From assembly GCF_030581075.1 (NCBI RefSeq), contig NZ_JAUQSW010000006.1, positions 124,001-188,000 on the forward strand: a stretch of DNA of 64,000 bases, in the 5' to 3' direction. Numbering within the stretch: position 1 is the first letter of the stretch; each line of letters starts with the position of its first letter. The notes beneath the pieces are model-generated. The model was not told the DNA's origin, ran no database searches, and was given only the letters and a program-made list of their open reading frames with translations. Source of the stretch: Hymenobacter cheonanensis. GTDB taxonomy: Bacteria > Bacteroidota > Bacteroidia > Cytophagales > Hymenobacteraceae. The position numbers were made by a program, and so were the translations under genes. Shown here one piece after another: positions 1 to 8,858 of the stretch.

Positions 1-204
1 CCCGTCTCGCACCAGGACTTTGCGCAGTACCAGCAAAGCACCGCGCCCACCCTCAACCACTTCTACGAGAAGCTGCTGCACCTCAAAGACCGGCTTAATA
101 CCCCCGCCGCCCGCCGGCTGGCCGAGGAGCGCCACCGCTTCATGGAGCAGTTTGTGGCCCAGTTTCTGCGCGAGTGGAACAGTGAAGACGTTCCGACGGC
201 GTAA
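1..204 (+). CDS. HD-domain phosphohydrolase, C-terminal fragment
   Basis: The reading frame is open from the first base and ends with TAA at 202-204, leaving 67 residues of a gene that starts outside the window. The visible part reads HFYEKLLHLKDRLNT, then AARRLAEERHRFMEQF and LREW. This resembles the helical tail of YedJ/YpgQ-type HD phosphohydrolases, where similar FYEKL..LKD and AEERH.FM segments follow the HD core. The metal-binding His/Asp residues would lie upstream and cannot be checked. The substrate is unknown. The family call rests only on this tail, so it is moderate. Confidence 0.65.
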   Translation, partial: PVSHQDFAQYQQSTAPTLNHFYEKLLHLKDRLNTPAARRLAEERHRFMEQFVAQFLREWNSEDVPTA

Positions 205-292
205 CTGCCCAGGGCGGCCGCCGGGTAGCCCCTAGCGGCAGTTTTTACGGTTCACTACCCATTACCCATTCTTAAAAACGTACTTTTACGCC

Positions 293-556
293 ATGACTAA
301 GGGCGCGCTCACTACGGCCGGCTGGCGCCGGTATTACTTTCTGTTGGTGTTGCTGGCAGGTTTGGTCCTGGCCGGCTGCCGCACGTGCCCCATCGATGCC
401 TGCCACGCCCGCAAGGCCCACTACCACAACGGGGTAAAGTACCGCGCCCGGCCCATCTGGAAGATGCAGTACCCGGCCGTGGGCGAGAAGTACAAGAACC
501 AGCACGACGGCGACAACAAGCGCCGGAAGAGCGACCACAGCAAGCCGCTGAAATAA
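293..556 (+). CDS. small predicted lipoprotein
   Basis: An 87-residue protein. It begins with a short basic segment, then a hydrophobic stretch (YYFLLVLLAGLVLAGC) whose end LAGC is a good lipobox, with Cys at about residue 25. The mature part is short, polar and basic, with several Lys/Arg/His and a charged tail (KRRKSDHSKPLK). A membrane-anchored periplasmic or outer-membrane lipoprotein is likely. I recognise no family. It lies alone between the HD-domain gene and gyrA. The start at 293 gives a normal lipoprotein signal. Confidence 0.7.
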   Translation: MTKGALTTAGWRRYYFLLVLLAGLVLAGCRTCPIDACHARKAHYHNGVKYRARPIWKMQYPAVGEKYKNQHDGDNKRRKSDHSKPLK

Positions 557-710
557 GCTGGGCGCTAGGGGCTTTTTCCGGAATTACGCTTTTTAACGGG
601 GCCAGGAGCGAGGCAGCCGGCCGCGTCGGGGGATGGACGGGAGCCGGCAATAAGTGGCGCAAACGCTAGGAAAAACGGGTTTTCTGGCGTAAATTGCGCA
701 CGCAATAGAA

Positions 711-806
711 AGTTATGCAGCATGGGTTAAAAGTTATGAGTTGGCCCTGGCTACCTCATTTTCTTGTACAAACTCATGAATCATAACTTTTAACTCATAA
801 TTCGAA
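711..806. repeat. AT-rich palindromic repeat upstream of gyrA (ATTATGAATT type)
   Basis: A GTTAAAAGTTATGA arm at 726-739 is matched by its exact reverse complement at 781-794, with about 40 bases of spacer. Similar AT-rich arms of the form AATTATGAATT occur at 29010, 33660 and 34175. This copy is the most diverged. It ends a few bases before the gyrA start, so it lies in the gyrA 5' region and could affect mRNA structure. Confidence 0.55.
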
Positions 807-810
807 GCAG

Positions 811-3411
811 ATGGCCGAAGGCGAAAAAATAATCCCGATTAACATCGAAGACGAGATGCGCGGGGCCTACATCGACTACTCGATGTCGGTTATCATCTCG
901 CGGGCGCTGCCCGACGTGCGCGACGGCCTCAAGCCCGTGCACCGGCGCGTGCTCTACGGCATGAGCGAGCTAGGGGTGTCTTACACCAAAAGCCACAAGA
1001 AATCGGCCCGTATCGTGGGCGAGGTGCTGGGTAAGTACCACCCGCACGGCGACAGCAGCGTGTACGACACCATGGTGCGCATGGCCCAGGACTGGAGCCT
1101 GCGCTATCCGCTGGTAGACGGCCAGGGCAACTTCGGCTCGGTCGATGGCGACTCGCCGGCCGCCATGCGCTACACCGAGGCCCGCCTCAAGCGCATTGCC
1201 GACGAGCTGCTAGGGGACCTGGACAAGGATACGGTGGACTTCCAGCCCAACTTCGACGATTCGCTCGAAGAGCCCAGCGTGCTGCCCGCCAAGTTTCCGA
1301 ACCTGCTCGTGAACGGCACCAGCGGCATTGCCGTGGGCATGGCCACTAACATGGCCCCGCATAACCTGACCGAAGTCGTGAACGGCATCGTGGCCTACCT
1401 CGACAACGAGGCCATCACGGTCACCGAACTGATGGAGCACATCACGGCGCCCGATTTTCCTACCGGCGGCATCATCTACGGCTACGAGGGCGTGAAGCAG
1501 GCCTTCGAAACCGGCCGGGGCCGCATTGTGATGCGGGCCAAGCACCACTTCGAAACCCTGCCCAGCGGCAAGGAGCAGATTATCGTGACCGAGATTCCCT
1601 ACCAGGTGAACAAGGCCTCGATGATTGAGAAGACGGCCGCGCTCATCAACGACAAGAAAATCGAGGGCATTGCCGCCCTGCGCGACGAGAGCGACCGCGA
1701 CGGCATGCGCATCGTGTACGAGCTTAAGCGCGACGCCCTGAACACGGTGGTGCTCAACAACCTGTTCAAGTATACCCAGCTGCAATCGTCGTTTGGCGTC
1801 AACAACGTGGCCCTGGTCAAAGGCCGCCCGATGACGCTGGGCCTGCGCGACCTTATCAAGTACTTCGTCGAGCACCGCGAGGAAGTGATTGTGCGCCGCA
1901 CGCGCTACGAGCTGGCCGAAGCCCAGAAGCGGGCCCACATCCTGGAAGGCCTGCTCATCGCCCTCGACCACCTGGATGAGGTAATTAAGCTCATCCGCGA
2001 CTCGCGCGACCCCGAGGTGGCCCGTGCCGGGCTCATCGAGCGCTTTGCCTTGAGCGAGGTGCAGGCCCGCGCCATCCTGGACATGCGCCTGCAGCGCCTC
2101 ACCGGCCTGGAGCGCGACAAGCTCGTGGCCGAGTACGAGGAGCTGATGCGCCTCGTGGACCGCCTGAACACCATCCTGGCCTCGCCCGAAGAGCAGCGCG
2201 CCCTCATCAAGAGCGAGCTGCTGGAGATGCGCGAGCGCTACGGCGACGCGCGCCGCACGAGCATCAACCAGGCGGGCGGCGACTTCTCGATGGAGGACAT
2301 GATTGCCGACGAGGCGATGGTGATTACCGTGAGCCGCGAGGGCTACATCAAGCGCACCAGCCTCGACGAGTACCGCACCCAGGGCCGGGGCGGCGTGGGG
2401 GCCAGGGGCGCCGGCTCCAAGCAGGACGACTTTACGGAGCACCTGTTCGTGGCCACCACCCACGAGTACCTGCTCATCTTCACCGAGCAGGGCCGCATGT
2501 TCTGGCTGCGGGCCTACGAAGTGCCCGAAAGTGCCAAAACCAGCAAGGGCACGCCGCTGCAAAACCTCATCGACAAGCCCAAGGAGGATGCCGTGCGCTC
2601 GGTGCTCAACGTGCGCAACCTGCGCTCGCCCGACTACCTGGAAAACACCTTCCTCATGTTCTGCACCGAGAAAGGCACGGTGAAGAAAACCCCGCTCGAA
2701 GCGTACTCGCGCCCCCGGGCGGCGGGCATCAACGCCATTACCATCAACGAAGATGACCGCCTGCTCGACGTGCAGCTGCTCAGCGGTAACTCGCAGGTGA
2801 TTCTGGCCTCGCGCTCGGGCCGGGCCGTGCGCTTCCCCGAAGACAAGGTGCGCCCCATGGGCCGCACGGCCGCCGGGGTGCGCGGCATCACCCTCAATGA
2901 GGAGGAGCCCGACGACAAAGTGGTGGGCATGGTATGCATTGCCGAAGACAGTGCCGAAGAGCTGCTGGTGGTGAGCGACCACGGCTACGGCAAGCGCTCG
3001 GCGCTGGAAGAGTACCGCATTACCAACCGGGGCGGTAAGGGCGTAAAAGCCATGCAGGTAACGGACAAGACCGGCAAGCTGGTATCCATCCAGGCCGTGA
3101 CCGATGCCGACGACCTGATGATAATTAACCGCTCAGGCCTCACCATTCGCCTGAGTATGAGCGAGCTGCGTACCATTGGCCGGGCCACGCAGGGTGTGCG
3201 CCTGTTTAAGGTGGCGGCCAACGACGAAATCTCGTCGGTAGCCAAAGTAGCCGCCGCCGAGGTCGAAGACCTGGAGCCGCTGGCCGACGAAGCTCTGGCC
3301 GGGACCCCGCTGCTAGCCTCCGAAACGAGTTCCCTGGCTGAGGCTGACAATGCCGAAGGGCTCGGCCTGGTGGGCGAAGCTGCGGAAGCCGGCCCCGACG
3401 AGCAAGAGTAA
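811..3411 (+). CDS. gyrA: DNA gyrase subunit A
   Basis: An 866-residue type IIA topoisomerase A subunit, which with GyrB introduces negative supercoils using ATP. The breakage-reunion domain contains [20 protein letters not shown] near residue 30. The active-site Tyr is Y121 in [10 protein letters not shown]. The quinolone-determining segment HGDSSVYD (about 79-86) has Ser and Asp at the positions usually mutated in resistance, so it looks wild type. The C-terminal beta-pinwheel domain follows. Its GyrA box is QGRGGVG (524-530), diverged from the common QRRGGKG. The tail is acidic, ending DEQE. The gene is single and is followed by a strong terminator. Confidence 0.97.
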   Translation: MAEGEKIIPINIEDEMRGAYIDYSMSVIISRALPDVRDGLKPVHRRVLYGMSELGVSYTKSHKKSARIVGEVLGKYHPHGDSSVYDTMVRMAQDWSLRYPLVDGQGNFGSVDGDSPAAMRYTEARLKRIADELLGDLDKDTVDFQPNFDDSLEEPSVLPAKFPNLLVNGTSGIAVGMATNMAPHNLTEVVNGIVAYLDNEAITVTELMEHITAPDFPTGGIIYGYEGVKQAFETGRGRIVMRAKHHFETLPSGKEQIIVTEIPYQVNKASMIEKTAALINDKKIEGIAALRDESDRDGMRIVYELKRDALNTVVLNNLFKYTQLQSSFGVNNVALVKGRPMTLGLRDLIKYFVEHREEVIVRRTRYELAEAQKRAHILEGLLIALDHLDEVIKLIRDSRDPEVARAGLIERFALSEVQARAILDMRLQRLTGLERDKLVAEYEELMRLVDRLNTILASPEEQRALIKSELLEMRERYGDARRTSINQAGGDFSMEDMIADEAMVITVSREGYIKRTSLDEYRTQGRGGVGARGAGSKQDDFTEHLFVATTHEYLLIFTEQGRMFWLRAYEVPESAKTSKGTPLQNLIDKPKEDAVRSVLNVRNLRSPDYLENTFLMFCTEKGTVKKTPLEAYSRPRAAGINAITINEDDRLLDVQLLSGNSQVILASRSGRAVRFPEDKVRPMGRTAAGVRGITLNEEEPDDKVVGMVCIAEDSAEELLVVSDHGYGKRSALEEYRITNRGGKGVKAMQVTDKTGKLVSIQAVTDADDLMIINRSGLTIRLSMSELRTIGRATQGVRLFKVAANDEISSVAKVAAAEVEDLEPLADEALAGTPLLASETSSLAEADNAEGLGLVGEAAEAGPDEQE

Positions 3412-3428
3412 GTGTCTGACTAGGAGAG

Positions 3429-3458
3429 GGGGTGGCCCGCGGTGGCCGCCCCTTTTTT
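3429..3458 (+). terminator. Rho-independent terminator after gyrA
   Basis: A 9-bp GC stem (3429-3437 with 3444-3452, one G-T wobble) with a 6-base loop is followed directly by six T residues (3453-3458). It lies 18 bases after the gyrA stop codon. Confidence 0.85.
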
Positions 3459-3558
3459 GGCGCCTGCCCGCTAGGGTAGGATTTTAGCAGGCTTTTATAG
3501 TAAACCACCCAGGCAAGGCTGCGTACATCCGCCTGGCATCCCGTTTGCCGGGCGGGTG

Positions 3559-3566
3559 TAGTTTTG
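3559..3566 (+). promoter_or_regulatory. candidate -7 element for the 3598 TPR gene
   Basis: TAGTTTTG matches the Bacteroidota TAnnTTTG -7 consensus and lies 31 bases before the start codon. No convincing -33 TTG was seen at the usual spacing. Confidence 0.45.
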
Positions 3567-3597
3567 TTGTCTCAACCATTTTTCTTTTCCCCTCCCA

Positions 3598-4800
3598 ATG
3601 AAAAAATCCTTTCTGACGCTAGCCGCCACTGCTGCCCTGCTGGGCACCGCCGGCCTGGCCACGCCAGTACTGGCCCAGAGCTCCGCCATCACCAACGCCG
3701 TTTTGAGCCAGAAGGCCGGCCAGCTGGACAAGGCGCTGGAGAGCATCAACCAGGCCGTAACCAGCGATAAAACCAAGGACAAGGACAAGCCCAAGGCGTG
3801 GTTCACGCGGGGCGAGATTTATTACCAGCTGGTAGACCCCAGCACCCAGGCCCTGTTTGCCAAGTACACCAAGGACATGCAGCCGGGTGAGGCCCTGCAA
3901 AAGGCCGCCGAGTCGTATAAAAAAGCGCTGGAACTCGATGGCCCGACCGGCGAGTACGGCAAGCAGGTGCCCGGCCGCCTGCAAAATCTGTACGGCCTGG
4001 CCTTCAACGCGGGTGTAAAAAACTACAACGACAAGAACTACGACCAGGCCATTGCCAGCTACAAGCTAGCCTCGCAAATGAACCCGGCCGACACTACGGC
4101 CGTGCTCTATGGTGCCTACGCCATGTCGGCCAAGCAGGATTATGCCGGGGCCAAAGCCGCTTACAACCAGCTGCTGGCCATGGATGCGTATAAAACCAAG
4201 CCGGCGCCGGTAGGGGTATATACCCAATTGTTGCAGATGGCCCGGCAGGATAAAAACGACGCCGAAACCCAAAAGGTGGTGCAGCAGGCGTTGGCCGCGT
4301 ACCCCAACAACAAAACGTTCCTTATCGAGGACCTTAACCTCTCGATGAGTGGCGGCAACAGTGCCGGGGCGCTGGAGAAAATCAGCAAAGCCATCACGGC
4401 TGACCCCAACAACGCTAATCTGTACGCCGTGCGGGGCTCGCTCTACGACGCGCAAAAAAAGAATGACCTGGCGCAGGCCGACTACAAGAAAGCCATCGAA
4501 CTCGACCCGAATAACTTCGATTCGCAGTTCAACATGGGCATCTATAACTTCAACCAGGCGGCTAACCTCTACACCAAGGCTAGCAAGATGGACCTGAAAA
4601 CGTACCAGCTAAAAGGCAAGCCGCTGGAAGCACAGGGCAAGAAGTATTTCGAGGCCTCGGTACCATATTTCGAAAAAGCGCTCGAACTCCAGCCCAATGA
4701 CCCCAGCACGCTCAACGCGCTGCAGAAAGTATATTTCCGCCTTGGGCGAAATGCTGACTCGGAGAAGATGGCCGCCCGCCTGCAGGCGCTGAAGAAGTAG
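3598..4800 (+). CDS. secreted tetratricopeptide repeat protein
   Basis: A 400-residue protein with a clear Sec signal peptide (MKKSFLTLAATAALLGTAGL, cleavage after VLAQ) and TPR-like helical repeats over most of the mature chain. Typical segments are YDQAIASYKLASQMNP, NDLAQADYKKAIELDPN and SVPYFEKALELQPNDPST. Such proteins act as periplasmic or outer-membrane scaffolds in Bacteroidota. No enzyme motif is visible, so the partner is unknown. It is a single gene with its own promoter-like box upstream and a terminator directly after the stop. Confidence 0.85.
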   Translation: MKKSFLTLAATAALLGTAGLATPVLAQSSAITNAVLSQKAGQLDKALESINQAVTSDKTKDKDKPKAWFTRGEIYYQLVDPSTQALFAKYTKDMQPGEALQKAAESYKKALELDGPTGEYGKQVPGRLQNLYGLAFNAGVKNYNDKNYDQAIASYKLASQMNPADTTAVLYGAYAMSAKQDYAGAKAAYNQLLAMDAYKTKPAPVGVYTQLLQMARQDKNDAETQKVVQQALAAYPNNKTFLIEDLNLSMSGGNSAGALEKISKAITADPNNANLYAVRGSLYDAQKKNDLAQADYKKAIELDPNNFDSQFNMGIYNFNQAANLYTKASKMDLKTYQLKGKPLEAQGKKYFEASVPYFEKALELQPNDPSTLNALQKVYFRLGRNADSEKMAARLQALKK

Positions 4801-4821
4801 CCATATTGTAGCAGAAATTAT

Positions 4822-4860
4822 AAAAGGCCCGATGCTCACAAGCAGTCGGGCCTTTTAGTT
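4822..4860 (+). terminator. terminator after the 3598 TPR gene
   Basis: An 11-bp perfect stem (4822-4832 with 4846-4856) has a 13-base loop. The arm reads AAAAGGCCCGA, so the right side ends in CCTTTTAGTT. It starts 22 bases after the stop. Confidence 0.85.
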
Positions 4861-5452
4861 TGTAAGCGTGCCAGCGGGGGCAGGGAGGTAAAGAAAGCGC
4901 GCATGGGGTAAAAGCAAATTTAATTTAACATAATATAAATTATAAGACAAATAAATCCGGGGTGTGTCTGTAAGCGTAGTTAGTCTTCGCTTTAGGTGAT
5001 GGTTTTCTGGATGGTTTTCTGCACGGTGGTCGGAACCTAAGTCTACTGACAAGTAACGTCCGTTAAATGAATCAGAATACTACGTGCTGGATACTACGTG
5101 CTGGCGTGGCAATAAAGTACTGGCGGGCAATCCGTATATTCGGCGAGTGCTGGTCTGGGGCAAAAAAAGCCGGCTCCACAGAGCACCGATTCCGATTCTG
5201 GTGTCCTGCACTTTGTGTCTGGCCGCGCATCGGTCAGCAGTCGGCAATGGAGAGCGAAGCTTATAAGTAACTGCTACTTGCTACTTAAGTCACACAGCGG
5301 CTGGCTGCTATAGGAAGGAAGTTGGTGAACTTTTATTTTAGCGGGTTCTGGGTAACTGAAGTGGCTGGACCTCCCCTAGTATCGATAGTATAAGTACAAA
5401 CCTCTTGCTGCTAGTGTTAGGTTGGATACAAGTACAAGTCAAAAAGGATAGC
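4861..5452. other. long AT-rich intergenic region with a possible decayed element
   Basis: No convincing gene lies in this stretch. It has lower GC than the flanks (for example 4915-4950). It holds a 14-bp tandem duplication ATACTACGTGCTGG (5077-5090 and 5091-5104). A short reading frame at 5084-5266 contains GNPYIRRVLV, which loosely recalls the C-terminal region of IS110-type transposases, but nothing else of such a gene is intact. Two of three AAGTACAA repeats are also here (5392 and 5430). Confidence 0.4.
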
Positions 5453-5480
5453 TAATACTATAAAGTATAAAAAAGTACAA
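5392..5480. repeat. three AAGTACAA direct repeats
   Basis: The octamer AAGTACAA occurs at 5392-5399, 5430-5437 and 5473-5480. The last copy overlaps the left arm of the 24-bp inverted repeat. Start-to-start spacing is 38 and 43 bases. They may be protein-binding sites for the gene starting at 5573; this is inference only. Confidence 0.5.
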
Positions 5481-5523
5481 AGAAATTTATTATTTTTAAA
5501 CTTTTTTATACTTTATAGTATTA
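5453..5523. repeat. 24-bp perfect inverted repeat upstream of the 5573 gene
   Basis: The arm TAATACTATAAAGTATAAAA continues to position 5476 and is repeated exactly in reverse complement at 5500-5523, with a 23-base AT-rich loop. The arms are almost pure AT. The right arm ends 49 bases before the start codon and 16 bases before a TATACTTG box (5540-5547). This position suits an operator or a cruciform-forming site better than a terminator. Confidence 0.8.
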
Positions 5524-5539
5524 ATCACTCTTTTTTGTT

Positions 5540-5547
5540 TATACTTG
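5540..5547 (+). promoter_or_regulatory. candidate -7 element for the 5573 gene
   Basis: TATACTTG differs from TAnnTTTG at one position and lies 25 bases before the start codon. The right arm of the 24-bp inverted repeat covers the region where a -33 contact would be expected. Confidence 0.35.
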
Positions 5548-5572
5548 CCGTGTTTATACTCCATCTGTACTA

Positions 5573-6622
5573 ATGCCTAAATTAATTGATTACCCCCGCA
5601 CAAGCTATAGTGGGGCCTGGGAAGTAGCGGAAGTAGTGGATGATACCGGCGGAAAGTGCGCGCTGGAAACTTGTGCCCGCAAGCTAAACCGCAAGGTTAG
5701 TGGCTCTTTCAAAGCGATAGTGGGCTCCGCCGTCAAGTTTGGGCTGCTGACCAGCAAGCGCGAAATGCTGACTACTACCACGCTCTTTCGCCGGATTAAG
5801 CACGCCTACGACAAGCAGGAAGAACTGCTTTTCCACCGGGAAGCCTTTCTGACGCCCGTCTTATTCACGCAGCTCTGTCGCAAATTCCGCTCCCGGGAGC
5901 TGCCGGTAGCCATGCTCGACGTATTGCTGATGCGTGAATTTGGCGTGGAGGAAATAAACGCGCAGGGAGTAGCGAAAGCCTTCGTCGATGGCGCCCATAT
6001 GGTTGGCCTGCTTGATGAGCACAACATGCTGGCCGATATCGACCAGCTAGCCGCTCAGCAGGGCCCCCGACGCGAATTAGCCAGCCCCCCGCTGGCGGCG
6101 AACGTCTTTCGCCAGGTACCCGCCGCAGCCGTGCCCCTCGCCGACGAACCCACCGCTATTGAAACCACCGAATCGGCAGCCCCGGTGGCAGCAGCTGAAG
6201 CCAGCGAGCGGATTTCGCAGGCAGCCCCTACTAAGGATAGCGCGGTTAAGGAACAGCGTTCCCCACAGACGGAAATTACCGGCCACCAGCGGCCGGTACC
6301 AGTCTCGCGGCCCGCGCCGGCCGCTACCGCCGACGCTATTGCCAACCTGTTTGGCCTAAGCGACGCGCACAGCGTCTCCCCCCCTGCGCCAGCCTCCGCC
6401 AAGCTGCCGCCGCAGCCTTCAGCAGCCCCCGTAAACAGCACCCCGACAACTGCCGCAACGATTTCTTTAAAACCCTCCTCTCAATCCGGCAGCTCACCAC
6501 TCCTGTTCCGCATCGACCTCTCCGGGCCAGGCATCAATACGCAACTCGACGTGACGGAGGCTGAGGACCTCGCCCTAATCAGGGCTTTACTGGATAAAAT
6601 AGAGCGCCAGCTACGCCGCTGA
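5573..6622 (+). CDS. orphan protein with winged-helix-like N-terminus
   Basis: A 349-residue protein with no family I can name securely. Residues 1-75 (YPRTSYSGAWEVAEVVDD, then RKVSGSFKAIVGSAVKFGLL) look like a winged helix-turn-helix. Residues 85-155 form a second helical unit ending VGLLDE. Residues 165-305 are low-complexity Ala/Pro/Ser-rich linker. The last 40 residues (FRIDLSGPGINTQLDVT and EDLALIRALLDKIE) form a small strand-helix module. This three-part layout recalls hypothetical proteins with an N-terminal wHTH and a C-terminal LSG...LT.eDl..L segment. The gene stands alone between two long hairpins, in an AT-richer patch. Acquisition by transfer and autoregulation at the upstream palindrome are possible but unproven. 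Confidence 0.7.
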   Translation: MPKLIDYPRTSYSGAWEVAEVVDDTGGKCALETCARKLNRKVSGSFKAIVGSAVKFGLLTSKREMLTTTTLFRRIKHAYDKQEELLFHREAFLTPVLFTQLCRKFRSRELPVAMLDVLLMREFGVEEINAQGVAKAFVDGAHMVGLLDEHNMLADIDQLAAQQGPRRELASPPLAANVFRQVPAAAVPLADEPTAIETTESAAPVAAAEASERISQAAPTKDSAVKEQRSPQTEITGHQRPVPVSRPAPAATADAIANLFGLSDAHSVSPPAPASAKLPPQPSAAPVNSTPTTAATISLKPSSQSGSSPLLFRIDLSGPGINTQLDVTEAEDLALIRALLDKIERQLRR

Positions 6623-6736
6623 AACCTACTAACCTGCTTTAAATCAACAGGTTTTGTTTTTGTATATTAATTATGTTAAGTTAATTGACGCGTTAAGCGC
6701 TGCCTGTAATCCCTGCCAGCTAGTGCTTGAGTGGCA

Positions 6737-6800
6737 TACCGTACCTACCTTAAAAGCCCGTTCACTGGTAAGCGAACGGGCTTTTAAGGTAGATACGGTA
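6737..6800. terminator. bidirectional terminator between the 5573 gene and hisIE
   Basis: A 27-bp inverted repeat with one mismatch (6737-6763 with 6774-6800) has a 10-base loop. The core AAAAGCCCGTTC/GAACGGGCTTTT gives T-runs on both strands. It lies between two convergent genes and ends six bases from the hisIE stop codon, so it probably ends both transcripts. Confidence 0.85.
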
Positions 6801-6805
6801 TCCCC

Positions 6806-7474
6806 TTAGTCTGGCAGCGGGCGGCGCTGCCCGCCTTTGATAACCTGGTGGCGCTGGCGCAGCACTGCGAGCAGCTCGTCCAGGGAGGAGCCCGAGGCTT
6901 GCAGCAGCACCAGCAGGTGATACAGCAAATCGGCGGCCTCGCCGGGCAGACCGGCCCGGTTGCCAGCCATGGCATCAATAACGGTTTCGACGGCCTCCTC
7001 CCCTACTTTTTGGGCAATCCGGGCGAGCCCCTTCTCGAAGAGGCGCACCGTGTACGAGCCGGGTTCCTTTTCGGGGTGCTGCTGGCGGTGGGCAATCAGC
7101 TGGTCGAGTTCGGCCAGAAAACCCACGGCGGGCGCTGGCAGCGCGCCCGGCTCGTCCGCCTCACCGGGCAGGGCCTCAAAGCAACTGGTGGTGCCCCGGT
7201 GGCAGGTTGGCCCATCGGGGCGGGCCAGCACGAGCACCGTATCCTGGTCGCAGTCTACGTGCAGGCTCACCACCTGCAGGTAGTGGCCGCTGGTTTCGCC
7301 TTTGGTCCAGAGGCGCTGCTTGGAGCGGGAAAAGAACGTAACCCGACCCTCGGCCTGGGTACGCTGCCAGGCTTCGGCATTGAAGTAGCCCAGCATGAGC
7401 ACTTGCCCGGTGGCGGCATCCTGCACCACGGCGGGCACCAGCTGGTCGGGCATTTTTTGAAAGTCTAACGTCAT
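6806..7474 (-). CDS. hisIE: bifunctional phosphoribosyl-AMP cyclohydrolase / phosphoribosyl-ATP pyrophosphatase
   Basis: A 222-residue fusion catalysing steps 2 and 3 of histidine synthesis: removal of pyrophosphate from PR-ATP (HisE) and opening of the adenine ring of PR-AMP (HisI). The HisI half (about 1-110) contains MLGYFNAEAW, FFSRSKQRLWTKGETSGH, the metal-binding VDCDQDTVL and CHRG.TSCF. The HisE half (about 120-210) contains FEKGLARIAQKVGEEAVETV and EAADLLYHLLVLL. It is the last gene of the his operon and ends at the shared terminator. All expected motifs are present. Confidence 0.96.
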   Translation of the reverse strand: MTLDFQKMPDQLVPAVVQDAATGQVLMLGYFNAEAWQRTQAEGRVTFFSRSKQRLWTKGETSGHYLQVVSLHVDCDQDTVLVLARPDGPTCHRGTTSCFEALPGEADEPGALPAPAVGFLAELDQLIAHRQQHPEKEPGSYTVRLFEKGLARIAQKVGEEAVETVIDAMAGNRAGLPGEAADLLYHLLVLLQASGSSLDELLAVLRQRHQVIKGGQRRPLPD

Positions 7475-7537
7475 AATCGAAATAGAAGCGGGCTAGGCCC
7501 GCGCCGGGAGGGAAAGAAGGCCCGATAAATACGCCCC

Positions 7538-7945
7538 TTAAGCGGGCTGCGCGGGCTTGGGTTGCAGTAGGTCCCAGCGGTTGCCGTAGAGGTCCTCAAA
7601 CACGGCCACCGTGGCGTAGGCTTCCTCACGGGGTGTTTCGAGAAAGTGCACCCCCAGAGCCTGCATGGCGTGGTAATCGCGCCAGAAATCGTCGGTCGTC
7701 AGAAATAAGAACACCCGGCCGCCCGTCTGGTTGCCCACCCGGCTCAGCTGCTCGGGGCCCTCGGCCCGGGCTAGCAGCAGGGCACTGCCCCCGGCGGGGC
7801 CGGGCGGGACCACCAGCACCCAGCGCCGGCCCCCGCCCAGGGGCGTGTCGGCCACTACCCGGAAGCCGAGCTGCCGGGTATAAAAGGCGAGCGCTTCGTC
7901 ATAATCGCGCACCACCAGGGCGACGTGAGCAAGCTGTTGCTGCAT
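7538..7945 (-). CDS. VOC-family (glyoxalase-like) protein inside the his operon
   Basis: A 135-residue vicinal-oxygen-chelate protein with two babab units. It starts LAHVALVVRDYDEALAFYTR, continues LGFRVVADTPLGGGRRWVLV, and has the second-half motif TVAVFEDLYGNRWDLLQP. His4-area and Glu/Asp residues could bind metal, but the substrate cannot be told. It lies between hisF (51 bases upstream) and hisIE (63 bases downstream) on the same strand, so it is probably cotranscribed with histidine genes. No histidine step needs it. Confidence 0.85.
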   Translation of the reverse strand: MQQQLAHVALVVRDYDEALAFYTRQLGFRVVADTPLGGGRRWVLVVPPGPAGGSALLLARAEGPEQLSRVGNQTGGRVFLFLTTDDFWRDYHAMQALGVHFLETPREEAYATVAVFEDLYGNRWDLLQPKPAQPA

Positions 7946-7996
7946 GATATAAGAGATATTGAGCTTAACGCGTGGCTGGAAGATGCTACGCCTACC

Positions 7997-8797
7997 CTAG
8001 CCTACCGGCCGCATGGCCACGCCTTCAGCCAGCAGATAGTTTTTGAGGCCAGCCACCGATAAGTCGCCGAAGTGAAAGACGCTGGCCGCCAGGGCGGCGT
8101 CGGCCCCGCCGGGCTGCAGCACGTCGCGAAAATGCGGGGCCGCCCCGGCCCCGCCCGAGGCAATAACGGGTACGCCCACGGCGGCGGCCACCGCGCTGGT
8201 CAGGCCCAGGGCGTAGCCGTCGCGCGTACCGTCGTGGCTCATGCTCGTGAGCAGGATTTCGCCCGCCCCGCGCGCGGCGGCCTCGCGGCACCAGGCCACG
8301 GCCTCGCGGCCGGCAGGGCGCCGGCCGCCGTGGGTGAATACTTCCCAGGCTTCGGCGGCGGGGTCGTGCCCGGCAGGGCTAGCGGCCGGGTCGTTGGTTT
8401 GGCGGGCATCGACGGCCACCACGATGGCCTGCGAGCCGAAGCGCCGGGCCAGCTCGTCAATCAGGCCGGGCTCGCGCAGCACGGAAGAGTTGAGGCTGAC
8501 CTTATCGGCCCCGCTCAGCAGCAGCGCCTCCACATCGGCCACGGCCCCGATGCCCCCGCCCACGGTAAAGGGGATGTTGACCTCGCGGGCCACGTTGCGC
8601 ACCAGTTCGATGAGGGTGCGGCGCTTCTCCACGGTGGCCGTAATGTCGAGCAGCACCAGCTCGTCGATGCCCTCCTGGGCGTAGCGCGCAGCCAGGGCCA
8701 CCGGGTCGCCGGCGTCGCGCAGGTTCACAAAGTTGGTCCCCTTCACGGTGCGGCCGTTCTGCACGTCGAGGCAGGCAATGAGGCGTTTGGTAAGCAT
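7997..8797 (-). CDS. hisF: imidazole glycerol phosphate synthase, cyclase subunit
   Basis: A 266-residue TIM barrel that, with HisH, converts PRFAR and ammonia to imidazole glycerol phosphate and AICAR. The N-terminal catalytic Asp is in ACLDVQNGRTVKG and the second in VVAVDARQTND. Phosphate loops are FTVGGGIGAV and VIASGGAGA. It is about 10-15 residues longer than usual because of an insert after VDARQTNDPA, in a loop near the active-site face. It sits between the HAD and VOC genes. Confidence 0.96.
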   Translation of the reverse strand: MLTKRLIACLDVQNGRTVKGTNFVNLRDAGDPVALAARYAQEGIDELVLLDITATVEKRRTLIELVRNVAREVNIPFTVGGGIGAVADVEALLLSGADKVSLNSSVLREPGLIDELARRFGSQAIVVAVDARQTNDPAASPAGHDPAAEAWEVFTHGGRRPAGREAVAWCREAAARGAGEILLTSMSHDGTRDGYALGLTSAVAAAVGVPVIASGGAGAAPHFRDVLQPGGADAALAASVFHFGDLSVAGLKNYLLAEGVAMRPVG

Positions 8798-8858
8798 AGC
8801 AGGAAATTAACGTAAAATCATAAGCCGCGGGGCGGGCTAGGTACTCTGGCTAGCCTAT

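Noticed and set aside
1210..2982. 590-codon minus-strand frame opposite gyrA
   Set aside because: A His/Ala/Gly-rich shadow typical of antisense frames in GC-rich genes; gyrA on the plus strand is certain.
5084..5266. possible IS110-type transposase remnant (GNPYIRRVLV)
   Set aside because: Only about ten residues resemble the family, with no catalytic motif or terminal repeats, so no mobile element is called.
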